From an uncultured Pelagibacteraceae bacterium (GTDB lineage Bacteria; Pseudomonadota; Alphaproteobacteria; Pelagibacterales; Pelagibacteraceae), in NCBI GenBank assembly GCA_902551985.1, contig CACDFI010000001.1, positions 62,001 through 126,000 on the forward strand: a DNA stretch of 64,000 nt, written 5' to 3'. The position numbers were made by a program, and so were the translations under genes. Shown here one piece after another: positions 55,089-61,561 of the stretch. The first letter of the stretch is position 1, and each line of letters starts with the position of its first letter. A model generated the notes under the pieces. The model made no database searches, had not been told where the DNA came from, and saw nothing but the letters and a program-made list of their open reading frames with translations.

Positions 55089-55108
55089 ATACACCATACA
55101 TGGTATAT
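55089..55108. promoter_or_regulatory. Dyad-symmetric site between FkbM and cytochrome c genes
   Basis: ACCAT-AC-ATGGT at 55093-55104, extended outward by three more pairs with one mismatch on each side, gives a 20-base near-perfect dyad. It lies 20 bases before the cytochrome c ATG and 36 before the FkbM start. The placement fits an operator for a dimeric regulator, but no regulator gene is nearby. Confidence 0.3.
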
Positions 55109-55127
55109 TAATTTGTTAAAGTATATC

Positions 55128-55559
55128 ATGAGATTTAAACTATTGGCAATTTTCCTTGTATCTACGTTTTTTATCAAATCTACATATGCTCATAACCATT
55201 TTCCAATAACAAGAGATTCATCTTCAGATATTTTAAATGGAAAAGTTTTGTATGAGCAGCATTGTGCTTCATGTCATATGGTTAATTTAGCCGGTGCAGT
55301 TGATTGGAAGGGTGTAGATAAAGATGGTCATAGAAAAGCACCACCTTTAAATGGAACAGGTCACACTTGGCACCACAATGATGAATTACTTCATAAAATT
55401 ATAAAACATGGTTTTCCTAAATTAATAAAAAATTATCAGGGTAAAATGAATGGGTTTGGTGATAAAATAGATGACGCAGGTATTGATAATATATTATCAT
55501 ATATTAAATCTTATTGGGCAGATGATATATATGAGTACCAAATAAGTATGAGTAAATAA
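55128..55559 (+). CDS. Periplasmic c-type cytochrome
   Basis: 143 residues from ATG at 55128, preferred to TTG at 55113 because it gives a clean signal peptide (cleavage after 'IKSTYA', about residue 21). A single heme site 'CASCH' lies at residues 46-50 and a likely distal ligand Met in 'QGKMNGFGD' near 107. The mature protein has several His near the N-terminus. It probably carries electrons in the periplasm. It leads a four-gene cluster, ending two bases before the DUF4396 gene. Confidence 0.9.
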   Translation: MRFKLLAIFLVSTFFIKSTYAHNHFPITRDSSSDILNGKVLYEQHCASCHMVNLAGAVDWKGVDKDGHRKAPPLNGTGHTWHHNDELLHKIIKHGFPKLIKNYQGKMNGFGDKIDDAGIDNILSYIKSYWADDIYEYQISMSK

Positions 55560-55561
55560 AT

Positions 55562-56005
55562 ATGAGCGCAGAAACAATTAGTTTTAACTGGAAATGTAAA
55601 CATACTTGGAAAAGAAGTGCCAAAAATACAGCTTGGTGTTTACTAGGATGTGCAATAGGTGATTTTGGTACCATATTATTTTTTCAAATAACAAAAATTC
55701 CTTTCCCAGTCTTAAGTATTATGATTTTGGCAATCATTAACGGACTGATAACCAGCATCATCTTAGAAACATTTATTTTAATGAAACAAGATTTTTCTTT
55801 TCAAAAAGCATTAAAGACAGCTTTAGGCATGAGTTTTATTTCTATGATTAGTATGGAAATAGCAATGAATGTAACTGATTATGCTTTAACAGGTGGAGCA
55901 ATACTTACTTGGTGGGTTGTCCCTATAATGCTCGCTGTTGGTTTTGTTACACCTTGGCCATACAATTATTGGAGATTAAAAAAACATAATCAGGCCTGTC
56001 ACTAA
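55562..56005 (+). CDS. DUF4396 family membrane protein
   Basis: 147 residues with about four helices. 'WKRSAKNTAWCLLGCAIGDFGTI' and 'MEIAMNVTDYALTGG' with 'PWPYNYWRLKKH' fit the DUF4396 family. Two Cys within helix 1 and two Met/Asp-containing segments could bind a metal, and family members are often near copper genes, but that is only suggestive here. Encoded 2 bases after the cytochrome c stop. Confidence 0.7.
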   Translation: MSAETISFNWKCKHTWKRSAKNTAWCLLGCAIGDFGTILFFQITKIPFPVLSIMILAIINGLITSIILETFILMKQDFSFQKALKTALGMSFISMISMEIAMNVTDYALTGGAILTWWVVPIMLAVGFVTPWPYNYWRLKKHNQACH

Positions 56006-56028
56006 ATAATCAAAAACAAAGGAGATAA

Positions 56029-56214
56029 ATGAAAATATTAAAAGAGTTGGATGATGCTAAATTAGCCATAGTTGATCTAGAAGTAAGGCTAGGGGACGAA
56101 GTAAGAAGTGCTCCTACATTATGTGCAAAGTATAAAGGAAAAATTATACCTCTTAATACTGCTCACGATGGTAGACCAATATTAATGAAAGAAGAAAATT
56201 CAATAGAAAACTAA
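56029..56214 (+). CDS. Small protein of unknown function in cytochrome cluster
   Basis: 61 residues, soluble and acidic, with a clear AAAGGAG ribosome site before the ATG. A single Cys sits in 'TLCAKYKGKII'. No family recognised. It lies between the DUF4396 and DUF4149 genes with short gaps (23 and 3 bases), so it is probably part of the same operon. Confidence 0.6.
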   Translation: MKILKELDDAKLAIVDLEVRLGDEVRSAPTLCAKYKGKIIPLNTAHDGRPILMKEENSIEN

Positions 56215-56217
56215 ATT

Positions 56218-56607
56218 ATGTTTGATCAAGTTAGCATTTATTTAACATCGATGATTTTAGGTATAATGCTTTTCTTTTCTTTTGTGATAGCTCCTGTTGT
56301 TTTCACCACTTTAGATGAGGAAAATGCTAGAAAATTTATAAGGAGAATTTTTCCTTTTTATTACAAAGTAAATTTAGGGATTAGTTTTATCGTTTTAATA
56401 TTATTTTTAGTCTTGAATAATTTTGGAATAGATTTTTATTTAATTTTAATAGTTACACTTCTATTTGCTACCTCTAACTATTTATTAATGCCTTTAATAA
56501 ATAAATATAGAGATGAAAAACAAGATAAAAAATTTAAGTACTCTCATTTTGTATCTGTAGTTATTAATTTTGTACAAATGATTTTTTTAGTATTTATATT
56601 AATCTAA
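56218..56607 (+). CDS. DUF4149 family membrane protein
   Basis: 129 residues with four membrane helices. 'FSFVIAPVVFTTLDEENARKFIRRIFPFYY' matches the DUF4149 (TMEM205-like) signature where a helix is followed by a proline break and a conserved 'FP.YY'. Function is unknown; relatives have been linked to metal or drug tolerance in eukaryotes. Last gene of the cytochrome c cluster, converging on gpgS with a one-base gap. Confidence 0.72.
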   Translation: MFDQVSIYLTSMILGIMLFFSFVIAPVVFTTLDEENARKFIRRIFPFYYKVNLGISFIVLILFLVLNNFGIDFYLILIVTLLFATSNYLLMPLINKYRDEKQDKKFKYSHFVSVVINFVQMIFLVFILI

Positions 56608-56608
56608 A

Positions 56609-57829
56609 CTAAATATATCGCATATTATCTTCATTCACGGCTTTCTCCAATCTTATCAAAAAATCAGGTATAGCGCTTTTAACTCTACTCCATGTTGGAA
56701 TAAATGGTGTATCCATAGGATTTTGATAGAATGCATCCCCGGCTTTCATTATATTGGCTGCAAAAAGTTCTACAGCTTTTTCCTCAGTATGTGAGTCAAA
56801 TTTTAAACCATTCATTTGAGCATCGTTTCTATAAGCGTCTATCAAATCTAAAGCCGCTCTATAATAAGTCGCCTTAAGTGATCTAAATTGTTCCTTGCTA
56901 AACGAGTGACCTTGAGTTGCTAATTTTTTTATAAAAGTTTTAATTATATCAATGGACATTCTTGATAGTCCTTGTTTTTCATTATTAATAGATAAATTTT
57001 GATGTTTGTGATCGTATGTATCAGCTAAATCTACCTGACAAATATTTTGTGGAGAGAAATTTCTTTGCATTTCTGATAAAATTCCAATCTCAATTCCCCA
57101 ATCAGAGGATATTCTTAATTCTGGCAAAATATTCCTTCTAAATGAAAATTCTCCCGCCAAGGGATACTTAAAAGATTTCATAAAGTTTATGTAATCGCTA
57201 TTACCAATTGTTTTTTCTAAAGCATTTAGTAATGGAAAAACAAGTAGTCTTGCAACTCTTCCATTCATTTTATTATCTGCAACTCTTGGGTAATAGCCTT
57301 TACAAAATTCAAAATTAAATAGTGGATTTACAACAGGATAGAACAATTTAGCCAACATTCTTCTATCATATGTTTTTATATCACAATCATGCAAAGCAAC
57401 AGATCTTGCACTATCTCTTGCAATTGACATGCCAATGCAATACCAAACATTTCTACCTTTTCCGTATTCATTTGGAGCAAGTTTTAATTTTTTTAATTCT
57501 TTATCTAATTTTTTAAGACTGGGTCCATCGTTCCAAAGAATTGTAAAAGGTGTTTCTAATTTTTCAAAGAAAGTCCAAGCTTTTCTAGCTTCAATCTCAG
57601 TTGCTTTATCTAAGCCTATGATTATGTGATTAAGATAATTTGTTTTACTAATCTCAGTAACAATTTTAGGAAGCGCGTCACCTTTTAATTCAGAATAAAG
57701 ACATGGTAAAATTAGTTCCATCTTTCTTTCTTTGGAAAATTTTAATAATTCTTTCTCTAAATCCTTGGTAGATTTAGTTCCAAAGTCATGAAGGGTAGAT
57801 ATAGTTCCATCTTGATAAAAATCACTCAT
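56609..57829 (-). CDS. gpgS: Glucosyl-3-phosphoglycerate synthase
   Basis: 406 residues. GT-A family (GT81-like): 'ELILPCLYSEL' opens the nucleotide-sugar domain, 'GKGRNVWYCIG' binds the donor and 'ALHDCDIKTYDR' holds the DxD metal motif. It joins an activated glucose to 3-phosphoglycerate. The gene directly upstream on the same strand encodes the matching phosphatase, which supports the assignment and the product glucosylglycerate, a nitrogen-free compatible solute. Confidence 0.85.
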   Translation of the reverse strand: MSDFYQDGTISTLHDFGTKSTKDLEKELLKFSKERKMELILPCLYSELKGDALPKIVTEISKTNYLNHIIIGLDKATEIEARKAWTFFEKLETPFTILWNDGPSLKKLDKELKKLKLAPNEYGKGRNVWYCIGMSIARDSARSVALHDCDIKTYDRRMLAKLFYPVVNPLFNFEFCKGYYPRVADNKMNGRVARLLVFPLLNALEKTIGNSDYINFMKSFKYPLAGEFSFRRNILPELRISSDWGIEIGILSEMQRNFSPQNICQVDLADTYDHKHQNLSINNEKQGLSRMSIDIIKTFIKKLATQGHSFSKEQFRSLKATYYRAALDLIDAYRNDAQMNGLKFDSHTEEKAVELFAANIMKAGDAFYQNPMDTPFIPTWSRVKSAIPDFLIRLEKAVNEDNMRYI

Positions 57830-57849
57830 GACTGGAATTTATAATTAAC

Positions 57850-58647
57850 TTATATTTTTTGTAGAGCCGTTTTGATCACATCAGACCATCCCTTAGGAGA
57901 TGGCTCGTCAGATTTGATCAAATTATCTATATTTATCAACGAACTATCAAAATTTTCATTTTTAACCAAACATGGATAATCAGTCTGTTTTATCATTTCT
58001 ATATCATTTTCATTATCACCTACACCAATTGTTATGATTTCATCATCCAATTGTTTTCTTATTAATTGAAGAGCTCTGGACATTGCTTTTGATTTATTAA
58101 CATTGTCACAGACATTTATTATTCTCCCACCAGTCTGAATAGTTAATCCAGAGTTTTTTAAAATTTTTGTAAATTCATTTTTTTCACTTTCAGTTCCATT
58201 AAATTTAATTGGTATTGAATGGTTTCTCTTAATTGCTAGTTTAATTTTATCTAATGGAAGTCCTAAGATTTTTTGCTGCTTTTCTATTTCTAATTCTAAA
58301 ATGTGAGTAATTTTATTTTTAAAATCTAGGCTGATATTTTCTTCATATATATTTCGTATTTCATCTATTGTTCTGCTTATTATTATTTTGTCAGGTAAAT
58401 TTTGGTGAATTTTATTTAATCTATGAATAGATGATCCATTCTCCGCAATAAAACTTAAATCTAAATTATTCTGTTCATTAAAATCTAATAATTCAGCTTC
58501 TGTTTTACTAGAGTTTGGAATTATTTTAATACCTTTTGAAATTAATTCTCTAAAGTAGTCCTCAATTTCATTAAATTCAAATGTGTCTTTATCTAAAAGA
58601 GATCCATCAAGATCGGTGAAAATTATGATTTGTTTTTTTTGTTTCAT
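57850..58647 (-). CDS. gpgP: Glucosyl/mannosyl-3-phosphoglycerate phosphatase (HAD family)
   Basis: 265 residues from ATG at 58647; six extra residues up to 58665 would run into the tRNA-flanking repeat and are not needed. HAD motif I is 'FTDLDGSLLD', motif IV 'IGVGDNENDIEMI', and 'IAENGSSI' matches the MPGP cap subfamily. It dephosphorylates the GpgS product to glucosylglycerate. It is the first gene of the pair and its start is only 5 bases from the left tRNA-Leu repeat. Confidence 0.87.
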   Translation of the reverse strand: MKQKKQIIIFTDLDGSLLDKDTFEFNEIEDYFRELISKGIKIIPNSSKTEAELLDFNEQNNLDLSFIAENGSSIHRLNKIHQNLPDKIIISRTIDEIRNIYEENISLDFKNKITHILELEIEKQQKILGLPLDKIKLAIKRNHSIPIKFNGTESEKNEFTKILKNSGLTIQTGGRIINVCDNVNKSKAMSRALQLIRKQLDDEIITIGVGDNENDIEMIKQTDYPCLVKNENFDSSLINIDNLIKSDEPSPKGWSDVIKTALQKI

Positions 58648-58652
58648 TAAAG

Positions 58653-58728
58653 TAAATATTAGCATAAATACTCATGAAATTCACAAATGCCCTCGTGGTG
58701 AAATTGGTAGACACAAAGGACTTAAAAT
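58653..58728 (+). repeat. Left copy of tRNA-Leu repeat (attachment site, left)
   Basis: 76 bases match 61486-61561 with 4 mismatches, all in the 36 bases before the tRNA; the 40 tRNA bases are identical. The copies are exactly 2,833 bases apart with no gaps. The identity stops in the anticodon arm, right after the anticodon loop, where tyrosine integrases often cross over. It marks the left end of an inserted element. Confidence 0.85.
58689..58728 (+). pseudogene. Truncated tRNA-Leu(UAA), 5' half only
   Basis: Bases 1-40 of tRNA-Leu(UAA): acceptor 5' strand GCCCTCG, D-arm and anticodon loop with TAA. After the loop the sequence changes and the 3' anticodon stem, variable arm, T-arm and acceptor 3' strand are missing, so no tRNA can form. 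It is the chromosomal 5' half left by insertion of the adjacent element. Confidence 0.9.
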
Positions 58729-58853
58729 AGTTTGAATTGAGTAATTTCAGAGTCTCTAATAGTCTCTAATGGTCTTAATCCCTTATAATCCTATAATTTA
58801 TTAAAACATTGGATTATTTTTATTGGAAAATCTAACTTATAGATTTTCTGATT

Positions 58854-58885
58854 CTCGGATCATTCTCGGATCTATGGAGATAAAA
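58854..58885 (+). repeat. Near-terminal direct repeat, left copy
   Basis: CTCGGATC followed by ATTCTCGGATC, then a GAGATAAAA end; 30 of 32 bases match the right copy at 61420-61451. The left copy has an extra ATT before it, so the 11-mer ATTCTCGGATC is repeated in tandem here. It lies 125 bases inside the left junction and is more GC-rich than its surroundings. Confidence 0.85.
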
Positions 58886-58914
58886 ATTAAATATGATTTA
58901 AACACTTTTTAAAC

Positions 58915-58943
58915 AGTAACTTTTTGAGGCAGGTTGACAGATT
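58915..58943 (+). repeat. Repeated leader segment, copy 1
   Basis: AGTAACTTTTTGAGGCAGGTTGACAGATT closely matches 59181-59209 (two compensating one-base gaps, two substitutions). Both contain a GAGG ribosome-like site and TTG-AC-GAT; here the frame TTG-ACA-GAT ends at once in TAG. The core GAGGCAGGTTG occurs a third time inside the 63-residue gene (59055-59065). Confidence 0.6.
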
Positions 58944-58966
58944 AGGTTTTTGACTTAATGTAAATT

Positions 58967-59158
58967 ATGAAAACATATAAACCCTTTAAGCTAAAGATAA
59001 GAAAAAAACCTAACTATAAACCTATACGTTTTAAAAAACCCAAACCTTATAAAAGAGGCAGGTTGTTAAAAAATGGTTTAACTCAGCATATGAGAGTTAC
59101 ATGTACCGGTAGAAGATATTGGACACCAATAATTACTAAAATAGATAGACCTGACTAA
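58967..59158 (+). CDS. Small highly basic protein (element gene 1)
   Basis: 63 residues, about one third Lys/Arg, Pro-rich at the start ('KLKIRKKPNYKPIRFKKPKP'), with a single Cys. This composition suggests nucleic-acid binding. No family recognised. The ATG at 58967 has no clear ribosome site, but the leader repeat ending 24 bases upstream may be its translation region. It is the first gene of the element. Confidence 0.5.
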   Translation: MKTYKPFKLKIRKKPNYKPIRFKKPKPYKRGRLLKNGLTQHMRVTCTGRRYWTPIITKIDRPD

Positions 59159-59180
59159 TTACTTTAAATACTTATTATCT

Positions 59181-59209
59181 AGTACTTTTTGGAGGTAGGT
59201 TGACGGATT
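59181..59209 (+). repeat. Repeated leader segment, copy 2, with ribosome site
   Basis: Second copy of the 29-base leader. GGAGG at 59191-59195 is a full Shine-Dalgarno sequence four bases before TTG at 59200, which opens the 65-residue gene. Comparison with copy 1, where the same frame stops after three codons, shows the segment was duplicated as a unit. Confidence 0.6.
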
Positions 59210-59397
59210 CAGAAAGTGGTGTAGTATTTTTAATAACTATCATGTCATTAGAAATGAAAAGATATGAGTTTTGGGTTACTCTTCCAAATGAAGCTCCAAT
59301 GAAAGTGGTTGAAGAAGGCAGAACAGCTTCTGAGGCAATGAGAATCGTTCAAAGTAAGTTTCCAGACGCGAAAGTACTTTTTGCAAAAGGATTTTAA
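59200..59397 (+). CDS. Small protein of unknown function (element gene 2)
   Basis: 65 residues from TTG at 59200, which follows GGAGG at a good distance. Internal ATGs at 59242 and 59254 ('MKRYEFWVTLP') are possible alternative starts and may be the conserved core. The core has an alternating strand-helix pattern ('YEFWVTLPNEAPMKVVEEG', 'SEAMRIVQSKFPDAKVLF'), like a small alpha/beta domain. Function unknown. It overlaps the frame of the nuclease gene only if the latter starts at 59381. Confidence 0.55.
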   Translation: MTDSESGVVFLITIMSLEMKRYEFWVTLPNEAPMKVVEEGRTASEAMRIVQSKFPDAKVLFAKGF

Positions 59398-59419
59398 AAA
59401 CAACAAAAAAGGAGAAAAT

Positions 59420-60082
59420 TTGAGAGAATATTTTAATTATTCACCAAGTGAATTTGCATTTGGTTTTGAAGGATGTAAGAAATGTTATTACGATAAGAAA
59501 GTATACGGCAAAGAGCTTAAAGTTCCTTTTCCAGGAATATTTTCTAAATTTGATAGTCTGCAAAAAAAATATTATCACAAAAAATCAAGCAAACTTTTGT
59601 CTGACAGTCTAGATGAGGGTGAAATAATAGGAGATTTTAATAAAATGTTAAAATCAGAGATCCTATATGATCTTAAAGATAGACCATTTGCAATGAGTGG
59701 TAAAATTGATGGATACATTAAGCACAAAGATTCATTCACAATAATTGATTTTAAAACAACAAAAATAAGTGAAAATAAAATAGATGCTTATGCAACTCAA
59801 CTGCAAAGCTATGCTTTGATGATGGAAAAACCTAAAGATGGTAGTCTAAAATTAACACCAATTAAAAGATTAGGCATTTTTTGTTTTGAACCTGAAGATA
59901 TTTCAAAAGCAGATGATAAAGATTGCAATATTAGAATGAAAACGCAGTGGTTTGAAATACCAAGAGATGACAAAGATCTATTAGGATATATCACTAAAAT
60001 TCAAGATGTATTGTATTCAGAAGATAAACCTGAGTCTTCATCAAATTGTGGAGTTTGCAATTATTTAAAGGAGTTTAAATGA
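59420..60082 (+). CDS. PD-(D/E)XK superfamily nuclease (element gene 3)
   Basis: 220 residues from TTG at 59420, chosen because AAAGGAG sits five bases upstream; TTG at 59381 lacks one. Nuclease motifs: Asp in 'MSGKIDGYIK', D-x-K in 'FTIIDFKTTK', and Q-x3-Y in 'TQLQSYALM', as in RecB/Cas4-type domains. Cysteines come as C-x2-C near the start ('GCKKCYYDK') and C-x2-C at the end ('NCGVCNYL'), which could hold zinc or an iron-sulfur cluster. It overlaps the next gene by ATGA. Confidence 0.78.
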   Translation: MREYFNYSPSEFAFGFEGCKKCYYDKKVYGKELKVPFPGIFSKFDSLQKKYYHKKSSKLLSDSLDEGEIIGDFNKMLKSEILYDLKDRPFAMSGKIDGYIKHKDSFTIIDFKTTKISENKIDAYATQLQSYALMMEKPKDGSLKLTPIKRLGIFCFEPEDISKADDKDCNIRMKTQWFEIPRDDKDLLGYITKIQDVLYSEDKPESSSNCGVCNYLKEFK

Positions 60083-60381
60083 AAAAAGATGAGCTTTTAA
60101 ATTCTGAATTAAAAGCAATGGAAGTCTTAGCTTTTATTTTAGAGCAATATGACAGGGAAAATATAGATAGAGATCTAGAAGTGTGCTCAGAATTAGTTCT
60201 TATTTCAAAACTAATTATGCAGAGATATAGAATTAAATATGGGATTGAGTTTAAAAAAAATGGAAATGTTGAAAAGGCTAAAGAATATATAATAGAACAA
60301 ATTAAAAAAGACGAAACATATAATGGTGTCTTAGAGCTAATCAAAAATTACAGGGAATATAAAGAAAAACATTTAAACTAA
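60079..60381 (+). CDS. Helical protein of unknown function (element gene 4)
   Basis: 100 residues, all helical, charged, with alternating acidic and basic stretches; no domain recognised. Its ATG overlaps the stop of the nuclease gene (ATGA), so the two proteins are made together and may form a complex. The GIY-YIG-like gene follows after 3 bases. Confidence 0.6.
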   Translation: MKKDELLNSELKAMEVLAFILEQYDRENIDRDLEVCSELVLISKLIMQRYRIKYGIEFKKNGNVEKAKEYIIEQIKKDETYNGVLELIKNYREYKEKHLN

Positions 60382-60384
60382 ATT

Positions 60385-61128
60385 ATGATATCATCTAAGA
60401 TTAACATAAAAGACTATTTTAGTATTAAATTAGACGATAAATATAAATATCCACTAAATTTTAAGTTTAATTGTAAAATTAAAAAAAAAGATAAGTCTAA
60501 TCTATCTAGTAATGGTATATATTTTATTATTGAGAAAGACACTAATTATGTGATTTATATTGGAATTAATCTTTCAAAAGATCCAAATAATAAAAATTTT
60601 GTAGATGAGGAAAGAATTATAAAACATCTGCAAAGTCTTACTATGAGAGGTACTAGAATAGGAATCTCAAGCAGTAAAAAAGATTGGTTTAATAAGTGTG
60701 ATAAAATTAATGAAGAATTATATACACTTAAAGATAAGATACCTAATAAAGATACTGGCACAACCTCAGACCAAAATAGACTTTCATATGCAAATATATA
60801 TTGGAATAAATTTAAAAAAGATGAAAATTTTGAATTTATTTTAAATGAACATTTTTATGCATATTATCTTAAAGTAGATTTTTTTGATAATTTGATGATG
60901 GATTATTTTTCTAACAATAATGATAGGCAAAATTCAAAAAAATTATTTAAAGAAAAAGTTGTTAATTTTTTTGAAGAACCTTTGAGTAAAGAATATAAAC
61001 CTTATGTATATATAGTAAAAAACAACTCAAATTACCCTTATAGTGGAAAATGGCGTTCTAAGATTTTTAATTTGGATGAAGTAAAAAAATCAATTTCAAC
61101 ATTGATAAATAATTATAATAGTGATTAA
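60385..61128 (+). CDS. GIY-YIG-like nuclease domain protein (element gene 5)
   Basis: 247 residues. 'NGIYFIIEKD' followed 12 residues later by 'YVIYIGINL' matches the two-strand GIY-YIG signature, and 'EERIIKHLQSL' provides the usual Arg and His of the next helix. The rest is Lys/Asn-rich without a known domain. GIY-YIG proteins cut DNA in repair, restriction or homing. A catalytic Glu is possible in 'FFEEPLSKE' but not certain. Confidence 0.6.
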   Translation: MISSKINIKDYFSIKLDDKYKYPLNFKFNCKIKKKDKSNLSSNGIYFIIEKDTNYVIYIGINLSKDPNNKNFVDEERIIKHLQSLTMRGTRIGISSSKKDWFNKCDKINEELYTLKDKIPNKDTGTTSDQNRLSYANIYWNKFKKDENFEFILNEHFYAYYLKVDFFDNLMMDYFSNNNDRQNSKKLFKEKVVNFFEEPLSKEYKPYVYIVKNNSNYPYSGKWRSKIFNLDEVKKSISTLINNYNSD

Positions 61129-61149
61129 ATATTCCTAAAAGGAGATTAT

Positions 61150-61392
61150 ATGGCTGTACATGATAAATTAAATAAACTTATTGAAAAATATGGTTCTGAT
61201 AATGAAGAAAGTTTAGTCGAACATTTAAAAGGCAAATTTTCAAAAGAATACAAATTAGCAGTTCAAGATCTTAAAAATGATGGGTCAGATGATCCTGATA
61301 TGGAAATGACGGCTGGAAGAATAGCTGATCATATTGGAAGTAATGAAGATAAATTCATAAGTGAATGTGAAAAGATTTTGAGTAATTCTTAA
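61150..61392 (+). CDS. Small acidic protein (element gene 6)
   Basis: 80 residues with a strong AAAGGAG ribosome site before ATG at 61150. Acidic and helical ('SDNEESLVEHLKGKF', 'DDPDMEMTAGRIADHI'), no Cys except one near the end; no family recognised. Being small, acidic and last in a nuclease gene set, it could be an inhibitor or DNA mimic, but there is no direct evidence. The right 32-base repeat starts 28 bases after its stop. Confidence 0.55.
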   Translation: MAVHDKLNKLIEKYGSDNEESLVEHLKGKFSKEYKLAVQDLKNDGSDDPDMEMTAGRIADHIGSNEDKFISECEKILSNS

Positions 61393-61419
61393 AATTATTT
61401 CTAGGATATTATGGGACAA

Positions 61420-61451
61420 CTCGGATCATTCTCGGATCTAGAGAGATAAAA
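61420..61451 (+). repeat. Near-terminal direct repeat, right copy
   Basis: 30 of 32 bases match the left copy at 58854-58885, in the same orientation. It lies 34 bases before the right tRNA-flanking repeat, so the two 32-mers enclose all six genes. Possible roles are integrase arm sites, excisionase sites or the ends of an older, smaller unit. Confidence 0.85.
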
Positions 61452-61460
61452 TAAATAAAT

Positions 61461-61489
61461 TTTACTTATTAAACTTGTTCAATTATAAA
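61461..61489 (+). promoter_or_regulatory. Possible tRNA-Leu promoter inside the element
   Basis: TTTACT at 61461-61466, a 17-base spacer and TATAAA at 61484-61489. Transcription would start near 61496, 26 bases before the tRNA. The -35 region is element DNA, and the left copy has AGTAAA at the -10 position, so the element may supply this promoter. Confidence 0.35.
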
Positions 61490-61561
61490 TATTAGCATAA
61501 ACACTCATGAAACTCATTAATGCCCTCGTGGTGAAATTGGTAGACACAAAGGACTTAAAAT
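61486..61561 (+). repeat. Right copy of tRNA-Leu repeat (attachment site, right)
   Basis: Matches 58653-58728 at 72 of 76 positions. It covers 36 bases upstream and the first 40 bases of the intact tRNA-Leu. The element thus brings a replacement 5' half that rebuilds the tRNA with the chromosomal 3' half. Confidence 0.85.

Larger units (their letters stand above)
58729..61561 (+). mobile_element. 2.8-kb non-autonomous element inserted at tRNA-Leu(UAA)
   Basis: The element lies between a broken and an intact copy of tRNA-Leu. It holds six co-directional genes (63, 65, 220, 100, 247 and 80 residues), two of them with nuclease-like motifs, and a pair of 32-base direct repeats near its ends. No integrase, transposase, replication or structural phage gene is present, so it would need an integrase in trans. 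The first 300 bases (58729-58966) hold no gene but carry two tandem AGTCTCTAAT decamers (58751-58770) and a 9-bp hairpin (58826-58848). Confidence 0.8.

Noticed and set aside
59381..59419. Nuclease gene starting at TTG 59381
   Set aside because: The start at 59420 has a proper AAAGGAG site; the 13 extra residues are low-complexity and overlap gene 2.
58729..61561. Hidden integrase in the element
   Set aside because: None of the six proteins shows the Arg-His-Arg-Tyr or serine recombinase patterns, and no longer frame exists on the minus strand.
58653..61561. CRISPR array or Cas4 locus suggested by repeats and a Cas4-like fold
   Set aside because: Repeats occur only two or three times without regular spacers, and no other cas gene is present.
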